DNA of 54,899 nucleotides from Brevibacillus fulvus (GTDB taxonomy: Bacteria; Bacillota; Bacilli; Brevibacillales; Brevibacillaceae), in contig NZ_JAFBEB010000019.1 in NCBI RefSeq assembly GCF_016908525.1, forward strand, positions 1-54,899. The letters are read 5' to 3'. A program made the translations under genes and the position numbers. The notes below the pieces were generated by a model. The model saw only the letters and a program-made list of their open reading frames with translations. It was not told the DNA's origin and did no database searches. Of the stretch, positions 1 through 9,609 are shown piece by piece. Positions within the stretch are counted from its first letter, which is position 1. Each line of letters opens with the position of its first letter.

Positions 1-95
1 ATATTCCATCACTCTTTCAATTCATTGTTACCGTATAATTCGGCAACACCGTGGGAAAAGCCTGCTTAGGCGGACTTTTTCACCGGACTTTTAGA
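1..95. other. Left edge, non-coding
   Basis: No gene is supported here. In related genomes glmU follows spoVG, so its start probably lies just beyond the window edge. A purine-rich stretch near position 10 on the minus strand could be its ribosome binding site, but the start codon cannot be fixed. Confidence 0.3.
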
Positions 96-140
96 GAAAA
101 TAAAAGTCATCAGACTCCATTTGGAATCTGATGACTTTCG
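96..140 (-). terminator. Rho-independent terminator of spoVG
   Basis: A perfect 12-bp inverted repeat has arms at 103-114 and 127-138 with a 12-nt loop. On the minus strand it is followed by TATTTT. It lies just downstream of the spoVG stop codon. Confidence 0.8.
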
Positions 141-192
141 GCAGTGAGTTTCTTCAGAAGTGAAGTTGGTTTTGGTGTTTGTCCTGATGGTA

Positions 193-480
193 TTAGGCGC
201 CAGCTTCAATCGTGCTGTCTTCTTCCAATCCAACACGATCATATTCTGCCAATACTGCTGCTTGGATCTTTTCGCGCGTGGCCGATGAGATTGGATGGGC
301 AATATCGCGGAATTCGCCATCCGGCGTGCGTTTGCTGGGCATGGCGACAAACATGCCATTGTTGCCGTCAATCACACGGATATCATGAACCACAAATTCA
401 TGGTCGATGGTAATAGAAGCAATAGCTTTCATTCTTCCATCGGTATTTACGCGGCGAAGTCTAACGTCTGTTACTTCCAT
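193..480 (-). CDS. spoVG: SpoVG, septation/sporulation RNA-binding regulator
   Basis: The 95-residue product matches SpoVG almost throughout: it opens [17 protein letters not shown] and contains [20 protein letters not shown]. In the family SpoVG is a small cytoplasmic nucleic-acid-binding protein that affects asymmetric septation, capsule and virulence gene expression. The ATG at 480 is preferred over a GTG three codons upstream because it matches the family N-terminus and has GGGAG eight bases upstream. It follows ridA in the purR-ridA-spoVG order conserved in Bacillales, with a weak terminator in between, so it probably also has its own promoter. The last dozen residues vary, as is usual in this family. 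Confidence 0.97.
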   Translation of the reverse strand: MEVTDVRLRRVNTDGRMKAIASITIDHEFVVHDIRVIDGNNGMFVAMPSKRTPDGEFRDIAHPISSATREKIQAAVLAEYDRVGLEEDSTIEAGA

Positions 481-517
481 CAAGTTCACTCCCTTTATCT
501 ATACAGCGTTTTGTAAT

Positions 518-546
518 ACTTCCACATGCTGGGTAAATATTCCTTC
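518..546 (-). promoter_or_regulatory. Possible sigma-H type promoter of spoVG
   Basis: Minus strand GAAGGAATA (538-546) resembles a sigma-H -35 element, and GGAAGT (518-523) sits 14 bases downstream as an imperfect -10. spoVG is sigma-H dependent in B. subtilis. The -10 match is weak, so this is only a candidate. Confidence 0.3.
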
Positions 547-562
547 TTCACTTCCGAAAAAA

Positions 563-588
563 TGTAAAAAAATCGTAACGATTTTTCC
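563..588 (-). terminator. Weak AT-rich terminator after ridA
   Basis: Arms AAAAATCGT (568-576) and ACGATTTTT (578-586) form an AT-rich hairpin followed by T residues on the minus strand. It lies between ridA and spoVG and may end the purR-ridA transcript only in part. Confidence 0.45.
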
Positions 589-609
589 AACATTCTTCTG
601 AAACCGCTA

Positions 610-999
610 CTATTCTCCCAAATATGCGATGATTTCGATCTCAACTTTGACATCCTTCGGCAACCGAGCGACTTCGACAGTGGAGCGAGCCGGTTGATGC
701 GAACCGAAATATTGTCCATAAATCTCGTTTAAGCGGGCAAAATCATTCATATCTTTAATAAAGACAGTCGCTTTTACTACTTGCGACAGTGACCCTCCGG
801 CCTCAGCCAGGATCGCTTGCAAATTTTGGAACACCTGATGGGTTTGCGCTTCGATGTCGCCTTCCACCAAACTGCCATCAGCTCGCAGAGGGATTTGCCC
901 GGAAGTAAACAAAAACGGCCCTACTTTTGTCGCCTGACTGTACGGACCAATGGCTGCCGGAGCCTGTTCGGTTGCAATGACAGAAATTTGCTTGCTCAT
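610..999 (-). CDS. ridA: RidA, enamine/imine deaminase
   Basis: This RidA/YjgF/YER057c family protein of 129 residues hydrolyses reactive 2-aminoacrylate-type enamines released by PLP enzymes. It forms cytoplasmic trimers with active sites between subunits. The sequence shows the family signatures [18 protein letters not shown] and, near the C-terminus, [18 protein letters not shown] with the conserved arginine. The gene directly follows purR, and its ribosome binding site (GGAAGG) lies within the end of purR. A TTG one codon upstream (1002) is the alternative start. In B. subtilis the orthologue yabJ is needed for proper purine repression, which fits its place beside purR. Confidence 0.96.
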   Translation of the reverse strand: MSKQISVIATEQAPAAIGPYSQATKVGPFLFTSGQIPLRADGSLVEGDIEAQTHQVFQNLQAILAEAGGSLSQVVKATVFIKDMNDFARLNEIYGQYFGSHQPARSTVEVARLPKDVKVEIEIIAYLGE

Positions 1000-1005
1000 C
1001 AATGA

Positions 1006-1833
1006 TCATCCTTCCACGGTAAAATAGCTGCCTAGTTCCAGCGCAATTTGCTTTTCTTTCAAATCTACTTCCTGCAGTTTGGCCAATGAGATATATTCGT
1101 CGACCAATCTTTCGGACACATCGGCTGTTTCTACCAAAACACCGCAGCCAACGACCGTTGCCCGGAACTCCTGCAACAGGTCAATCATGCCTCTGACAGT
1201 TCCGCCCGCTTTCATAAAATCGTCGACGATCAGCACCCGGGACTGTTCGGCCAGCGCACGACGGGCCAATGACATCGTTTGGATGCGTTTGCTGGAGCCG
1301 GAAACATAATTGATGCTTACAACAGACCCTTCCGTTACCTTGTTGTCCCGTCTGACAATCACAACCGGTTTATTCAAATACGCAGCCGTCGCATAAGCAA
1401 GCGGAATCCCCTTGGTCTCCACCGTCATCACTACATCAGCTTCTTTGTCAGCAAACACTGTAGCAAACAACTTGCCGATCAGCTGCAATGTCCCAGGGTC
1501 GCCCAAAATATCGGACATATACAGATAACCTCCGGGCAGCAACCGCTCCGGTTTGGCCAACTGTTCCAACAAGCCGTGCATAAATTGTTCCGCTTGTTTC
1601 AATCCGAGCTGCGGAATGTATTTGACACCGCCGGCTGCCCCGGCGACCGTTTTGAGCACGCCGATCCCCTGCTCCTCAAACGCCTCTTTGATGATCGACA
1701 AATCTTCGCTGATCGACGACTTGGCCGAACCGTATTCTTCCGAAAAGAAAGTGAGCGGGATCAAGGTATGAGGATGCGCCAGCAAATACTGGGTCATATC
1801 GACCAACCGCGCGCTCCTACGCAACTTTTTCAT
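1006..1833 (-). CDS. purR: PurR, purine operon repressor
   Basis: The 275-residue product has the two parts of Gram-positive PurR. An N-terminal winged helix-turn-helix domain covers roughly residues 1-75. A phosphoribosyltransferase-like effector domain follows, with the PRPP-binding loop LIVDDFMKAGGT at 201-212. PRPP binding releases PurR from DNA and so lifts repression of purine biosynthesis and salvage genes. The ATG at 1833 is preceded by TTTTGGAGG at good spacing. A PurBox-like site overlaps its leader at 1847-1859, consistent with the autoregulation known in B. subtilis. It is followed at once by ridA. Confidence 0.97.
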   Translation of the reverse strand: MKKLRRSARLVDMTQYLLAHPHTLIPLTFFSEEYGSAKSSISEDLSIIKEAFEEQGIGVLKTVAGAAGGVKYIPQLGLKQAEQFMHGLLEQLAKPERLLPGGYLYMSDILGDPGTLQLIGKLFATVFADKEADVVMTVETKGIPLAYATAAYLNKPVVIVRRDNKVTEGSVVSINYVSGSSKRIQTMSLARRALAEQSRVLIVDDFMKAGGTVRGMIDLLQEFRATVVGCGVLVETADVSERLVDEYISLAKLQEVDLKEKQIALELGSYFTVEG

Positions 1834-1846
1834 GAGTACTCCTCCA

Positions 1847-1859
1847 AAACCCGAATATT
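1847..1859. promoter_or_regulatory. PurBox-like site in the purR leader
   Basis: AAACCCGAATATT matches 11 of 13 positions of the PurR operator consensus AWWWCCGAACWWT. It sits just upstream of the purR start codon. No second box at the classical 16-17 base spacing was found. Confidence 0.4.
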
Positions 1860-1888
1860 TTATGTAAATGTACCATTATCGTACGGAT

Positions 1889-2767
1889 TTAATCAAGTAC
1901 GTCCGTTTCGTTGCCGCCCAAAATGCGTGCCGCATATACATCTTTCACAAAGCCGCGCAAAGCATTGTAAAGACGCTGTGCCTTCATCTCTTTTTGGACG
2001 AGCGCGTATACGGTTGGCCCACTGCCCGACATCAGCACACCTTCAGCTCCGGTTGCCAACATCAGCTCTTTGATTTGCCGGACTTGAGGATACAGTTTCA
2101 TCGTTACCTCTTCCAGAACGTTGCCCAAGCTTTGGCACATCATCGAGAAATTTTGCTCTTCTATCGCCCTGATCATGTTGTCGGTAGCGGGATGTGCCTT
2201 GATTTCGTTTACACGCAAGCCGCCATATACATCTGCAGTGGATACCCCTACCGGCGGTTTGGCCAGTACAACCCAGCAAGGAGCCGGACTGCTTAACGGA
2301 ATCAGTTTCTCTCCTCGGCCTTTGGCCAAAGCGGTGCCGCCGTAAAGACAGAAGGGAACGTCGGAACCTATCTCCGCTCCGATCTGAGCCAGCTCTTCCA
2401 TCGACAGTCCCAGATTCCACAAACGGTTCAAACCTCGCAGAGCAGCTGCGGCATCGCTGCTGCCGCCCGCAAGGCCCGCTGCAACAGGTATTTTCTTATC
2501 TATGTAAATCCGAACGCCTTTTTTGACACGGTATCGCTCTTTCAACAAATAAGCCGCTTTAAAAGCATGGTTACGAATATCATCCGGAACAAAACTGGCA
2601 GAGCAATCCAATCTAATCTCATCGTGATCGAGCGGGATCAGATCCACCCGATCCGCCAGATCAACAGTAGTCATCACCATTTCAACTTCGTGATAACCAT
2701 CGGGACGTTTATAAAGCACGTCCAACGTTAAATTAATTTTGGCTGGCGCTTTGACCGAGACCCGCAA
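1889..2767 (-). CDS. ispE: IspE, 4-diphosphocytidyl-2-C-methyl-D-erythritol kinase
   Basis: This GHMP-family kinase of the MEP isoprenoid pathway phosphorylates CDP-methylerythritol at the 2-hydroxyl. It shows the N-terminal KAPAKINL motif, the GHMP ATP-binding loop [10 protein letters not shown] (from about residue 98), and the C-terminal [14 protein letters not shown] start at 2767 is chosen: AGAGGTG lies six bases upstream, and the resulting [12 protein letters not shown] agrees with family N-termini. A GTG three codons further up would overlap that ribosome binding site. The gene precedes purR with a 55-bp gap, as in other Bacillales. The product has 292 residues, the usual length. Confidence 0.96.
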   Translation of the reverse strand: MRVSVKAPAKINLTLDVLYKRPDGYHEVEMVMTTVDLADRVDLIPLDHDEIRLDCSASFVPDDIRNHAFKAAYLLKERYRVKKGVRIYIDKKIPVAAGLAGGSSDAAAALRGLNRLWNLGLSMEELAQIGAEIGSDVPFCLYGGTALAKGRGEKLIPLSSPAPCWVVLAKPPVGVSTADVYGGLRVNEIKAHPATDNMIRAIEEQNFSMMCQSLGNVLEEVTMKLYPQVRQIKELMLATGAEGVLMSGSGPTVYALVQKEMKAQRLYNALRGFVKDVYAARILGGNETDVLD

Positions 2768-2877
2768 ATTGTTCACCTCTGCCTACATACTCCATGTTCT
2801 AGTCTCTTATTGTATCATAGGAATATTCTCCCATGCTAGTTCCTCCAAAAAATATGGCCACACTGACGTGCCGACGC

Positions 2878-2900
2878 AAAAAAGCCGGGTTCCCCCGGCC
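2878..2900 (-). terminator. Rho-independent terminator after sspF
   Basis: A GC-rich hairpin has arms GCCGGG (2884-2889) and CCCGGC (2894-2899). On the minus strand it is followed by a run of T. It separates sspF from ispE. Confidence 0.8.
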
Positions 2901-2915
2901 TGGTCATCAGCGAGA

Positions 2916-3098
2916 TTATTTGGTGTTCTGCTTGGCCAATGCTTCCTCGGCAATCTGGATAGCGCGTTTCACCAGGTTTCCGGCATCACGAGTTGTGATG
3001 CTGCCCCACCCTTCATTCTTCACGGTGTCGTATATCCCCAGTTCTTTGGCTAATTCCATCTTCAACTGCTCGGACATGATGCCTCGTCTGCGACCCAT
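2916..3098 (-). CDS. sspF: SspF-like alpha/beta-type small acid-soluble spore protein
   Basis: The 60-residue product has the family layout [18 protein letters not shown], then [13 protein letters not shown] and [11 protein letters not shown]. Such proteins coat forespore DNA and protect it from UV and heat; the sequence TVKNEGWG holds the region cut by the germination protease GPR in alpha/beta SASPs. The ATG at 3098 is chosen because AAAGGAGG stands nine bases upstream; an ATG three codons earlier directly abuts that site. CATACTA at 3132-3138 (minus strand) resembles a sigma-G -10, but no good -35 is seen. It lies between veg and ispE, as in B. subtilis, and has its own terminator. Confidence 0.96.
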   Translation of the reverse strand: MGRRRGIMSEQLKMELAKELGIYDTVKNEGWGSITTRDAGNLVKRAIQIAEEALAKQNTK

Positions 3099-3149
3099 CG
3101 CCAACATCCTCCTTTTCTCGCTGACAACGGTTAGTATGTGCGGTTTAAA

Positions 3150-3197
3150 AGAAAAAAACCGCTCTAATCAGCCATAACGACCTTCATAGAGCGGTTC
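3150..3197 (-). terminator. Terminator of veg
   Basis: Arms AACCGCTCT (3157-3165) and AGAGCGGTT (3188-3196) form a 9-bp stem with a 22-nt loop. A T run follows on the minus strand. It lies directly after the veg stop codon. Confidence 0.75.
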
Positions 3198-3207
3198 CTA
3201 AGAAAAA

Positions 3208-3480
3208 CTACTGTTGAATAAACGTAATGCGAATGTGCTCATCTTCTCTGCACACCATTAATTCGACTGTTTCAGTAAGAATGTCAGCATAGCTGTAAGA
3301 GACCCGTTCGAACAACTGGTCATCATCCAGCTTAACAACAAACACTGATGGATAAGTTTCCTCGAGGATGCCCGTTCTTTCAACGGTCTTGCGGCGACCG
3401 CCATTGGCCCGAAGCAAGATACGCTCACCAATGTGCTCGTCCAAACTGCGCTTGATATCAAGTAACGCGTTTCTAGCCAT
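3208..3480 (-). CDS. veg: Veg protein, biofilm/sporulation-linked small protein
   Basis: The 90-residue product carries the hallmarks of the Veg family (DUF1021): [43 protein letters not shown] and [16 protein letters not shown]. In B. subtilis Veg is very highly expressed and promotes biofilm gene expression by interfering with the repressor SinR; whether it does so here is unknown. Start ATG 3480 has AGGTGG eight bases upstream. Two consecutive near-consensus promoters precede it, in keeping with strong expression. In B. subtilis yabG lies between rsmA and veg; here the interval of about 200 bp has no room for it. Confidence 0.96.
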   Translation of the reverse strand: MARNALLDIKRSLDEHIGERILLRANGGRRKTVERTGILEETYPSVFVVKLDDDQLFERVSYSYADILTETVELMVCREDEHIRITFIQQ

Positions 3481-3505
3481 TGTTCCATCCACCTCGCTTG
3501 TTTTT

Positions 3506-3534
3506 ATTATAACAGCCTACAGTTATTTTGTCAA
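3506..3534 (-). promoter_or_regulatory. Strong sigma-A promoter of veg (proximal)
   Basis: On the minus strand TTGACA (3529-3534) and TATAAT (3506-3511) are perfect consensus hexamers separated by 17 bp. The -10 lies about 25 bp upstream of the veg start codon. Confidence 0.9.
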
Positions 3535-3545
3535 AGAAATTTAAA

Positions 3546-3575
3546 ATTATAGCAACCAGATTGAGTTTTTGTCAA
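3546..3575 (-). promoter_or_regulatory. Second tandem sigma-A promoter of veg (distal)
   Basis: TTGACA (3570-3575) and TATAAT (3546-3551) on the minus strand are again perfect hexamers, with an 18-bp spacer. They lie 40 bp upstream of the proximal promoter. Confidence 0.8.
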
Positions 3576-3634
3576 CGGGATTTTTTTCGTGAAAGCCGTT
3601 GACATTTGTCGATTTCTCAGTTTGGGTTTCTATG

Positions 3635-3677
3635 CAAAAAAAGACCCCTCATTTTTTCTGCTGAAAAATGAGGGGTC
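3635..3677 (-). terminator. Terminator of the rnmV-rsmA transcript
   Basis: A 14-bp perfect stem has arms at 3643-3656 and 3664-3677. It is followed on the minus strand by seven T residues, just after the rsmA stop. Confidence 0.85.
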
Positions 3678-3684
3678 AGCTCGT

Positions 3685-5129
<1,445 letters not shown>

Positions 5130-5257
5130 CTGTCCTGCTCCTGTTTCCAGTTGATCTACCTTAGTTTCCCGAAAAGCGCCGTTTTTTTTCACTTTAAACG
5201 TAACGTTTCCCAACCAAAATTCGTCTAATTAATTAAACAGCTTACCATACCGCCCAT

Positions 5258-5288
5258 TAAAACAAAAGACAGGGAGCAACCCCCTGTC
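5258..5288 (-). terminator. Terminator of yabE
   Basis: Arms GACAGGG (5268-5274) and CCCTGTC (5282-5288) form a 7-bp stem followed by TTTTGTTTT on the minus strand. It lies immediately after the yabE stop. Confidence 0.75.
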
Positions 5289-5293
5289 CCCTG

Positions 5294-6394
5294 TCAGTCG
5301 GGCTTTTGCGGCCCGATAATATAGACTGTCTTACTTCGCTTTCGTCCAAACTGTACTGCTTCTGCATGATTATCGAAGAACACGTCAATTTTATTGCCAT
5401 TGACAGAACCGCCGGTATCCTCTGCATGTCTGAATCCGATCCCTTCGATATATACCCACCAACCAAGTGGGATGACATCGGGATCGACGGCGATCGTTCT
5501 TCCTTCTACTGCCTTGACGCCTGTTGCCGTACGTCCATATCCTGGAGAATTCGGACTTTTTCCTCCCCCGGCCGGCGTATATGCCGTCAAGGTGACATTG
5601 TTCAATACCCGTTTTGGCCTAAACACCTTGCCGCCGCGGGAAACAATTCCTGCTGCTGCAACAACTTGTTTTGCTGTTACTGCGGTCTTGCTGGCAGCCA
5701 CTGCCGGAGCTGCACCAACCGCAATGATTTTATCGCTTTTCGGTGTTATTACCTCTGTTTTTACTAATTCGCGGGCTATTTCTTTCCCGTTGGCCATCTG
5801 AAGCTTATAATGCAGCACCGCTTTCCCCGGCTGGCCATTCTGCAAGATTCGCGTCTCTCCTTTTGTCAAAGTTGGATCGCTCTTGCGAATTTCCTGAAAA
5901 GGTACCTCTTGCGTAACTTGAACCACTTTTTCGGCGATTCGGGTGATGCTGATTTTCGTATCCTTGGATACGGTGGAGGTTAACGCCGGTTCCACTTTAT
6001 CGTTTGCCCCCAGCGTAATTCCCGCATCTCTCAGTACACCAGCAACATCCTTGCTACGTGTATGTACCTTCTTCGTCTGTCCATCGACTTGGACAGCCAC
6101 TTCCCAGCTCGTATGCAACTCGATCACTAATGCGTCTGTAAGCTTCGTTTCCGGCTTTGGATTCAACACATCGGTTTCATTAACAGGTATTTTTTGTTCG
6201 GAGAGAAACTCTCCAACGGTATTCGCTTCTGTCTGAAATTGTTTTGTCACTCCGTCAAGATTTAACGTTACCTGTTTTGGCTGGGTAGTCAGGATAGAGA
6301 GGCAGCTTACGACGGATAACAACAGAAGGGCTAGTCCGCATGCAGCAACGATCAATAGCCGCTTGTGTGTCATCCAGATCTTGCTTAACTCCAT
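5294..6394 (-). CDS. yabE: YabE-like cell wall hydrolase with DUF348, G5 and 3D domains
   Basis: The 366-residue protein has a membrane anchor or uncleaved signal at about 12-36. Two ubiquitin-like DUF348 repeats follow (about 40-135; each has the TVGEFLSEQKI or DVAGVLRDAGI pattern), then a G5 domain (about 150-220), an Ala/Val-rich linker, and a C-terminal 3D domain. The 3D domain shows the three aspartates in AVDPDVIPLG, AEDTGG and KIDVFF. The layout matches YabE/Rpf-like muralytic enzymes that cleave peptidoglycan glycan strands and aid resuscitation or wall turnover. Start ATG 6394 has AAAGGAG eight bases upstream. It has its own strong promoter and terminator, so it is monocistronic. Confidence 0.93.
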   Translation of the reverse strand: MELSKIWMTHKRLLIVAACGLALLLLSVVSCLSILTTQPKQVTLNLDGVTKQFQTEANTVGEFLSEQKIPVNETDVLNPKPETKLTDALVIELHTSWEVAVQVDGQTKKVHTRSKDVAGVLRDAGITLGANDKVEPALTSTVSKDTKISITRIAEKVVQVTQEVPFQEIRKSDPTLTKGETRILQNGQPGKAVLHYKLQMANGKEIARELVKTEVITPKSDKIIAVGAAPAVAASKTAVTAKQVVAAAGIVSRGGKVFRPKRVLNNVTLTAYTPAGGGKSPNSPGYGRTATGVKAVEGRTIAVDPDVIPLGWWVYIEGIGFRHAEDTGGSVNGNKIDVFFDNHAEAVQFGRKRSKTVYIIGPQKPD

Positions 6395-6475
6395 TTCCCA
6401 CACTCCTTTGTCATTGTGAAAGGGAGCAACCCTTCCAAATCAAGCCAGACTTTGGGTAATGAGACAGTCGTTATG

Positions 6476-6504
6476 ATTTTATGCAACTTTTGTCCCCTTG
6501 TCAA
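6476..6504 (-). promoter_or_regulatory. Sigma-A promoter of yabE
   Basis: TTGACA (6499-6504) and TAAAAT (6476-6481) on the minus strand are separated by exactly 17 bp. They lie about 80 bp upstream of the yabE start codon. Confidence 0.8.
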
Positions 6505-6690
6505 ATCGGCAGTATCTTTCTTAAAAACTAAGTATTACATTAGCAAACCAAAATTGCGAATGATAGGGGGTTTCTGTCGACGCTCTCTGTCGAGTGTGGT
6601 TTTTCGTTCGACATTGTCCAGTCTATGCGAAAGTTATTTCATCCAGAACCGCAGAAACGCACAAAAAGAAGAGACACCCCCTCTCCGCTG
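6505..6690. other. tatD-yabE intergenic region with Spo0A-box-like motifs
   Basis: No gene is seen. TGTCGAC (6575-6581), TGTCGAG (6588-6594) and TTCGACA (6607-6613) resemble the Spo0A box TGTCGAA. The third is an exact match on the minus strand. They lie 70-110 bp upstream of the yabE -35 element. Confidence 0.3.
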
Positions 6691-6728
6691 AAAATAAAAA
6701 AGAGAGCACGCTGTTGTTCGTGCTCTCT
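6690..6728 (-). terminator. Terminator of the metG-tatD transcript
   Basis: A perfect 10-bp stem has arms at 6701-6710 and 6719-6728 with an 8-nt loop. TTTTTTATTTT follows on the minus strand. Confidence 0.88.
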
Positions 6729-6735
6729 CATTGCT

Positions 6736-7503
6736 TTAAGGTAACCGATAGACGGTCCTTGCGTTTTCTGACGTAATTTTCGCCAATTCCTCATAGGAAA
6801 GTCCGTGAATTTCAGCCAGTTGTTCCGCTACATAGCGAACGTATGCCGATTCATTGCGTTTCCCTCGAAACGGATGAGGTGTCAAATAGGGCGAATCCGT
6901 TTCGATCAAAAGACGATCCAACGGAACTTTGGCCGCAACTTCTTTCGGTTGCTTGGCATTTTTGAAGGTGACCGGCCCGCCGAATGAAATGAAAAAATTC
7001 ATATCCAACGCAAGTTTGGCTGTTTCCCAGCTGCCGGAGAAGCAGTGCATAATCCCGCCGACATCACCAGCCTTTTCTTCCCGCAAAATCTGTATTACAT
7101 CTTGGTGCGCTTCCCGATTATGAATAACGATTGGCTTTTGAAGCTTGCGCGCCAGACGGATTTGTTTGCGGAAGACTTCAGCCTGGACGTCACGCGGCGA
7201 TGTGTCCCAATGATAGTCGAGCCCCATCTCCCCGATTCCCACTACTTTGGGATGGCGCGTCAGTTCCTCAATCCAGTCAAGATGCTCGTCCTTCATATCT
7301 TTGGCATCAACCGGATGCCAACCAACCACCGCGTAAATGAAGTCATAAGTCTCGGCCAACCGGATCGTGCTGGGGATCGTCTCCGCATTGAATCCGATAT
7401 TTACAATCGTCTTCACGCCATTCTCCAGCGCTCGCGCAATCACCTCGTCGCGATCCTCCGCAAATTCCGGGGAGTCGAGGTGTGCATGTGTATCAATCAA
7501 CAA
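6736..7503 (-). CDS. tatD: TatD-family metal-dependent DNase
   Basis: The 255-residue TIM-barrel hydrolase belongs to the amidohydrolase superfamily. Metal ligands are visible: H6 and H8 in DTHAHLD, the glutamate of GIGEMGLDY, histidines in VIHNREA and MHCFSGS, and the aspartate of ETDSPYL. Family members are Mg-dependent 3'-5' exonucleases or DNases linked to DNA repair and RNA quality control. Translation most likely starts at TTG 7503, with AAGGTGG nine bases upstream; another TTG follows directly. It lies 21 bp behind metG and shares its T-box-controlled transcript, the usual Bacillales arrangement. Confidence 0.94.
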   Translation of the reverse strand: MLIDTHAHLDSPEFAEDRDEVIARALENGVKTIVNIGFNAETIPSTIRLAETYDFIYAVVGWHPVDAKDMKDEHLDWIEELTRHPKVVGIGEMGLDYHWDTSPRDVQAEVFRKQIRLARKLQKPIVIHNREAHQDVIQILREEKAGDVGGIMHCFSGSWETAKLALDMNFFISFGGPVTFKNAKQPKEVAAKVPLDRLLIETDSPYLTPHPFRGKRNESAYVRYVAEQLAEIHGLSYEELAKITSENARTVYRLP

Positions 7504-7524
7504 CGGTCTATTCCACCTTCCCGA

Positions 7525-9555
7525 TTATTTTACGATAGCTCCGTTCGGCATGCTCGGATCGACCGTAGCCAACGTTAACTGATCGTTCACAGAAGCGGCG
7601 AGAATCATCCCTTGCGACAATTCGCCGCGCAATTTTACCGGCTTCAAGTTGGCGACTACGATTACCTTCTTGCCTACCATTTCCTCCGGTTTGTAATATT
7701 TGGCGATACCGGATACAACCTGGCGCTGTTCATAACCGAGGTCGAGTTGCAGTATCAGCAGTTTGTCCGCATTTGGATGTTTCTCACAAGCGGTAACCTG
7801 CGCGACCCGCAGCTCCACTTTGCCAAAATCGTCAATTCCGATTTCTTCTTTCGTATCGGCTGGTTTCACCGGTTCCTCCTTGGCTTGCGCGGTATTCGCA
7901 TCTGCTGCAGCAGTGCCTGCGGCGAGCGCCTCTTGTTTCTTCTTGTTTTCTTCCGCTTGACGGCGCGCTTCCGCTGTCGATTCATCAATAAAAGCTAACT
8001 CTTGTTCAATATCCAGCCGCGGGAACAGTACCTCGCTGCGGTCAACCCGTTGACCAGCCGGCAACAATCCCCATTTCCCTGCCGAATCCCAGCTTTGCAC
8101 TTCGGCGTGCTGTTCAATGCCCAATTGACGCCAAATGCGGGCTGGAGCCTTGGTCATGAACGGCTGGATCAATACGGAGATGATGCGAATGCTCTCTGCC
8201 AGGTTATACAGCACAGTCGCCAAACGCGGCTTGGTTTCCTCCGATTTGGCCAAGTTCCATGGCAGTGTCTCGTCAATGTATTTATTGGTTCGGCCAATCA
8301 ATTCCCAAATATGGTCGAGCGCATTGCTAAACCGCATTTCGTCGAGGTGCCCTTCGACTGTGGCTTTTGTCTGTTCAGCCAGGGCAATCAGTTGATCATC
8401 ATACTCTCCCGCCTGCGCCGGCGCCGGAATGATACCGTCGAAATATTTTTCAATCATGGCCGTTGTCCGGCTGACCAGGTTGCCGAGATCGTTGGCCAAA
8501 TCAAAATTGAGTCGTTGAATAAAGATTTCCGGAGTAAATACCCCATCTTGTCCAAACGCGATTTCCCGCAGCAAGAAATAGCGAACCCCGTCGGAACCGT
8601 AACGGTCAATCAGCAGTTTCGGGTCAATGACGTTTCCTTTGGACTTGGACATTTTGCCGTCAGGCATCAGCAGCCATCCGTGGCCAAACACTTTCTTCGG
8701 CAAAGGAATATCAAGCGCCATCAACAAAATTGGCCAATAAATCGTATGAAAACGCAAAATATCTTTGCCGACCATGTGGACATCAGCAGGCCAGTAGCGA
8801 TTATATTTGCTGTCGTCATCCGACAGATACCCCAAGGCGGTTATGTAGTTGGTCAATGCATCAATCCAGACATAGATGACATGCTTGGGGTCGCTCGGCA
8901 CTTTTATGCCCCAGTCAAAAGTGCTCCGCGATACGCTCAAATCTTGCAATCCCGGTTTGAGGAAGTTGTTGATCATTTCGTTGCGCCGTGTTTCCGGTTG
9001 GATAAACTCGGGATGTTCCTCGATAAATTGCAACAATCTGTCTTGATATTTGGAGAGACGGAAAAAGTAATTTTGCTCTTTTACTTTCTTCACTTCGCGG
9101 CCACAGTCCGGACAGAAATACCCGTGATCGGTCTTGGCTTGCGTCTCCGTCCAAAAGGCTTCATCTGGCACACAGTAATATCCTTCGTATTCACCCAGGT
9201 AAATATCGCCTTGATCGAGCAACCGTTGGAAGATTTTTTGGACAATGAGTTCATGTCTGGGCTGGGTAGTGCGAATAAAATCATCGTAGGAAATATCGAG
9301 TTTCTGCCATAAGTCTTTAATCCAATCCACGATTGGATCGATAAATTGCAAAGGCTCAAGACCTTCGGCTGCGGCACGTTCTTGCAACTTTTGTCCGTGC
9401 TCATCCGTCCCTGTTAGAAAGTAAACATCATAACCCCGCAAACGTTTGTACCGGGCCAAAGCATCGGATGCGATGTTCGTGTAGGCATTCCCGATATGCA
9501 GCTTGTTGCTTGGATAATAAATCGGTGTCGTAATGTAATAAGTTGGTTTGCTCAT
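7525..9555 (-). CDS. metG: Methionyl-tRNA synthetase
   Basis: The class Ia synthetase charges tRNA-Met and tRNA-fMet. The 676-residue product has the HIGN signature at 20-23, a zinc-knuckle insertion with CPDC, the KMSKSKGN motif about halfway, and a C-terminal EMAP/tRNA-binding domain (about 575-676; FGKVELRVAQV). The last domain is linked by an Ala/Lys/Glu-rich spacer and mediates dimerisation. ATG 9555 has GGGAGG seven bases upstream. A T-box leader precedes it, so expression should rise when uncharged tRNA-Met accumulates. tatD follows in the same operon. Confidence 0.98.
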   Translation of the reverse strand: MSKPTYYITTPIYYPSNKLHIGNAYTNIASDALARYKRLRGYDVYFLTGTDEHGQKLQERAAAEGLEPLQFIDPIVDWIKDLWQKLDISYDDFIRTTQPRHELIVQKIFQRLLDQGDIYLGEYEGYYCVPDEAFWTETQAKTDHGYFCPDCGREVKKVKEQNYFFRLSKYQDRLLQFIEEHPEFIQPETRRNEMINNFLKPGLQDLSVSRSTFDWGIKVPSDPKHVIYVWIDALTNYITALGYLSDDDSKYNRYWPADVHMVGKDILRFHTIYWPILLMALDIPLPKKVFGHGWLLMPDGKMSKSKGNVIDPKLLIDRYGSDGVRYFLLREIAFGQDGVFTPEIFIQRLNFDLANDLGNLVSRTTAMIEKYFDGIIPAPAQAGEYDDQLIALAEQTKATVEGHLDEMRFSNALDHIWELIGRTNKYIDETLPWNLAKSEETKPRLATVLYNLAESIRIISVLIQPFMTKAPARIWRQLGIEQHAEVQSWDSAGKWGLLPAGQRVDRSEVLFPRLDIEQELAFIDESTAEARRQAEENKKKQEALAAGTAAADANTAQAKEEPVKPADTKEEIGIDDFGKVELRVAQVTACEKHPNADKLLILQLDLGYEQRQVVSGIAKYYKPEEMVGKKVIVVANLKPVKLRGELSQGMILAASVNDQLTLATVDPSMPNGAIVK

Positions 9556-9609
9556 TTGGGTTCCTCCCTACATAAAAAAACAGTTTTTGAGAAAAACAGG
9601 GCACGCGCG

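Noticed and set aside
1279-2073. 264-codon plus-strand frame across purR and ispE
   Set aside because: It runs antisense across two certain genes and has no homology.
3599-3640. TTGACA on the plus strand as a promoter
   Set aside because: No acceptable -10 follows at 16-18 bp and no plus-strand gene is downstream.
8002-9312. 436-codon open frame on the plus strand
   Set aside because: It lies entirely opposite metG, has no recognisable protein family and no ribosome binding site; it is a shadow of the synthetase gene.
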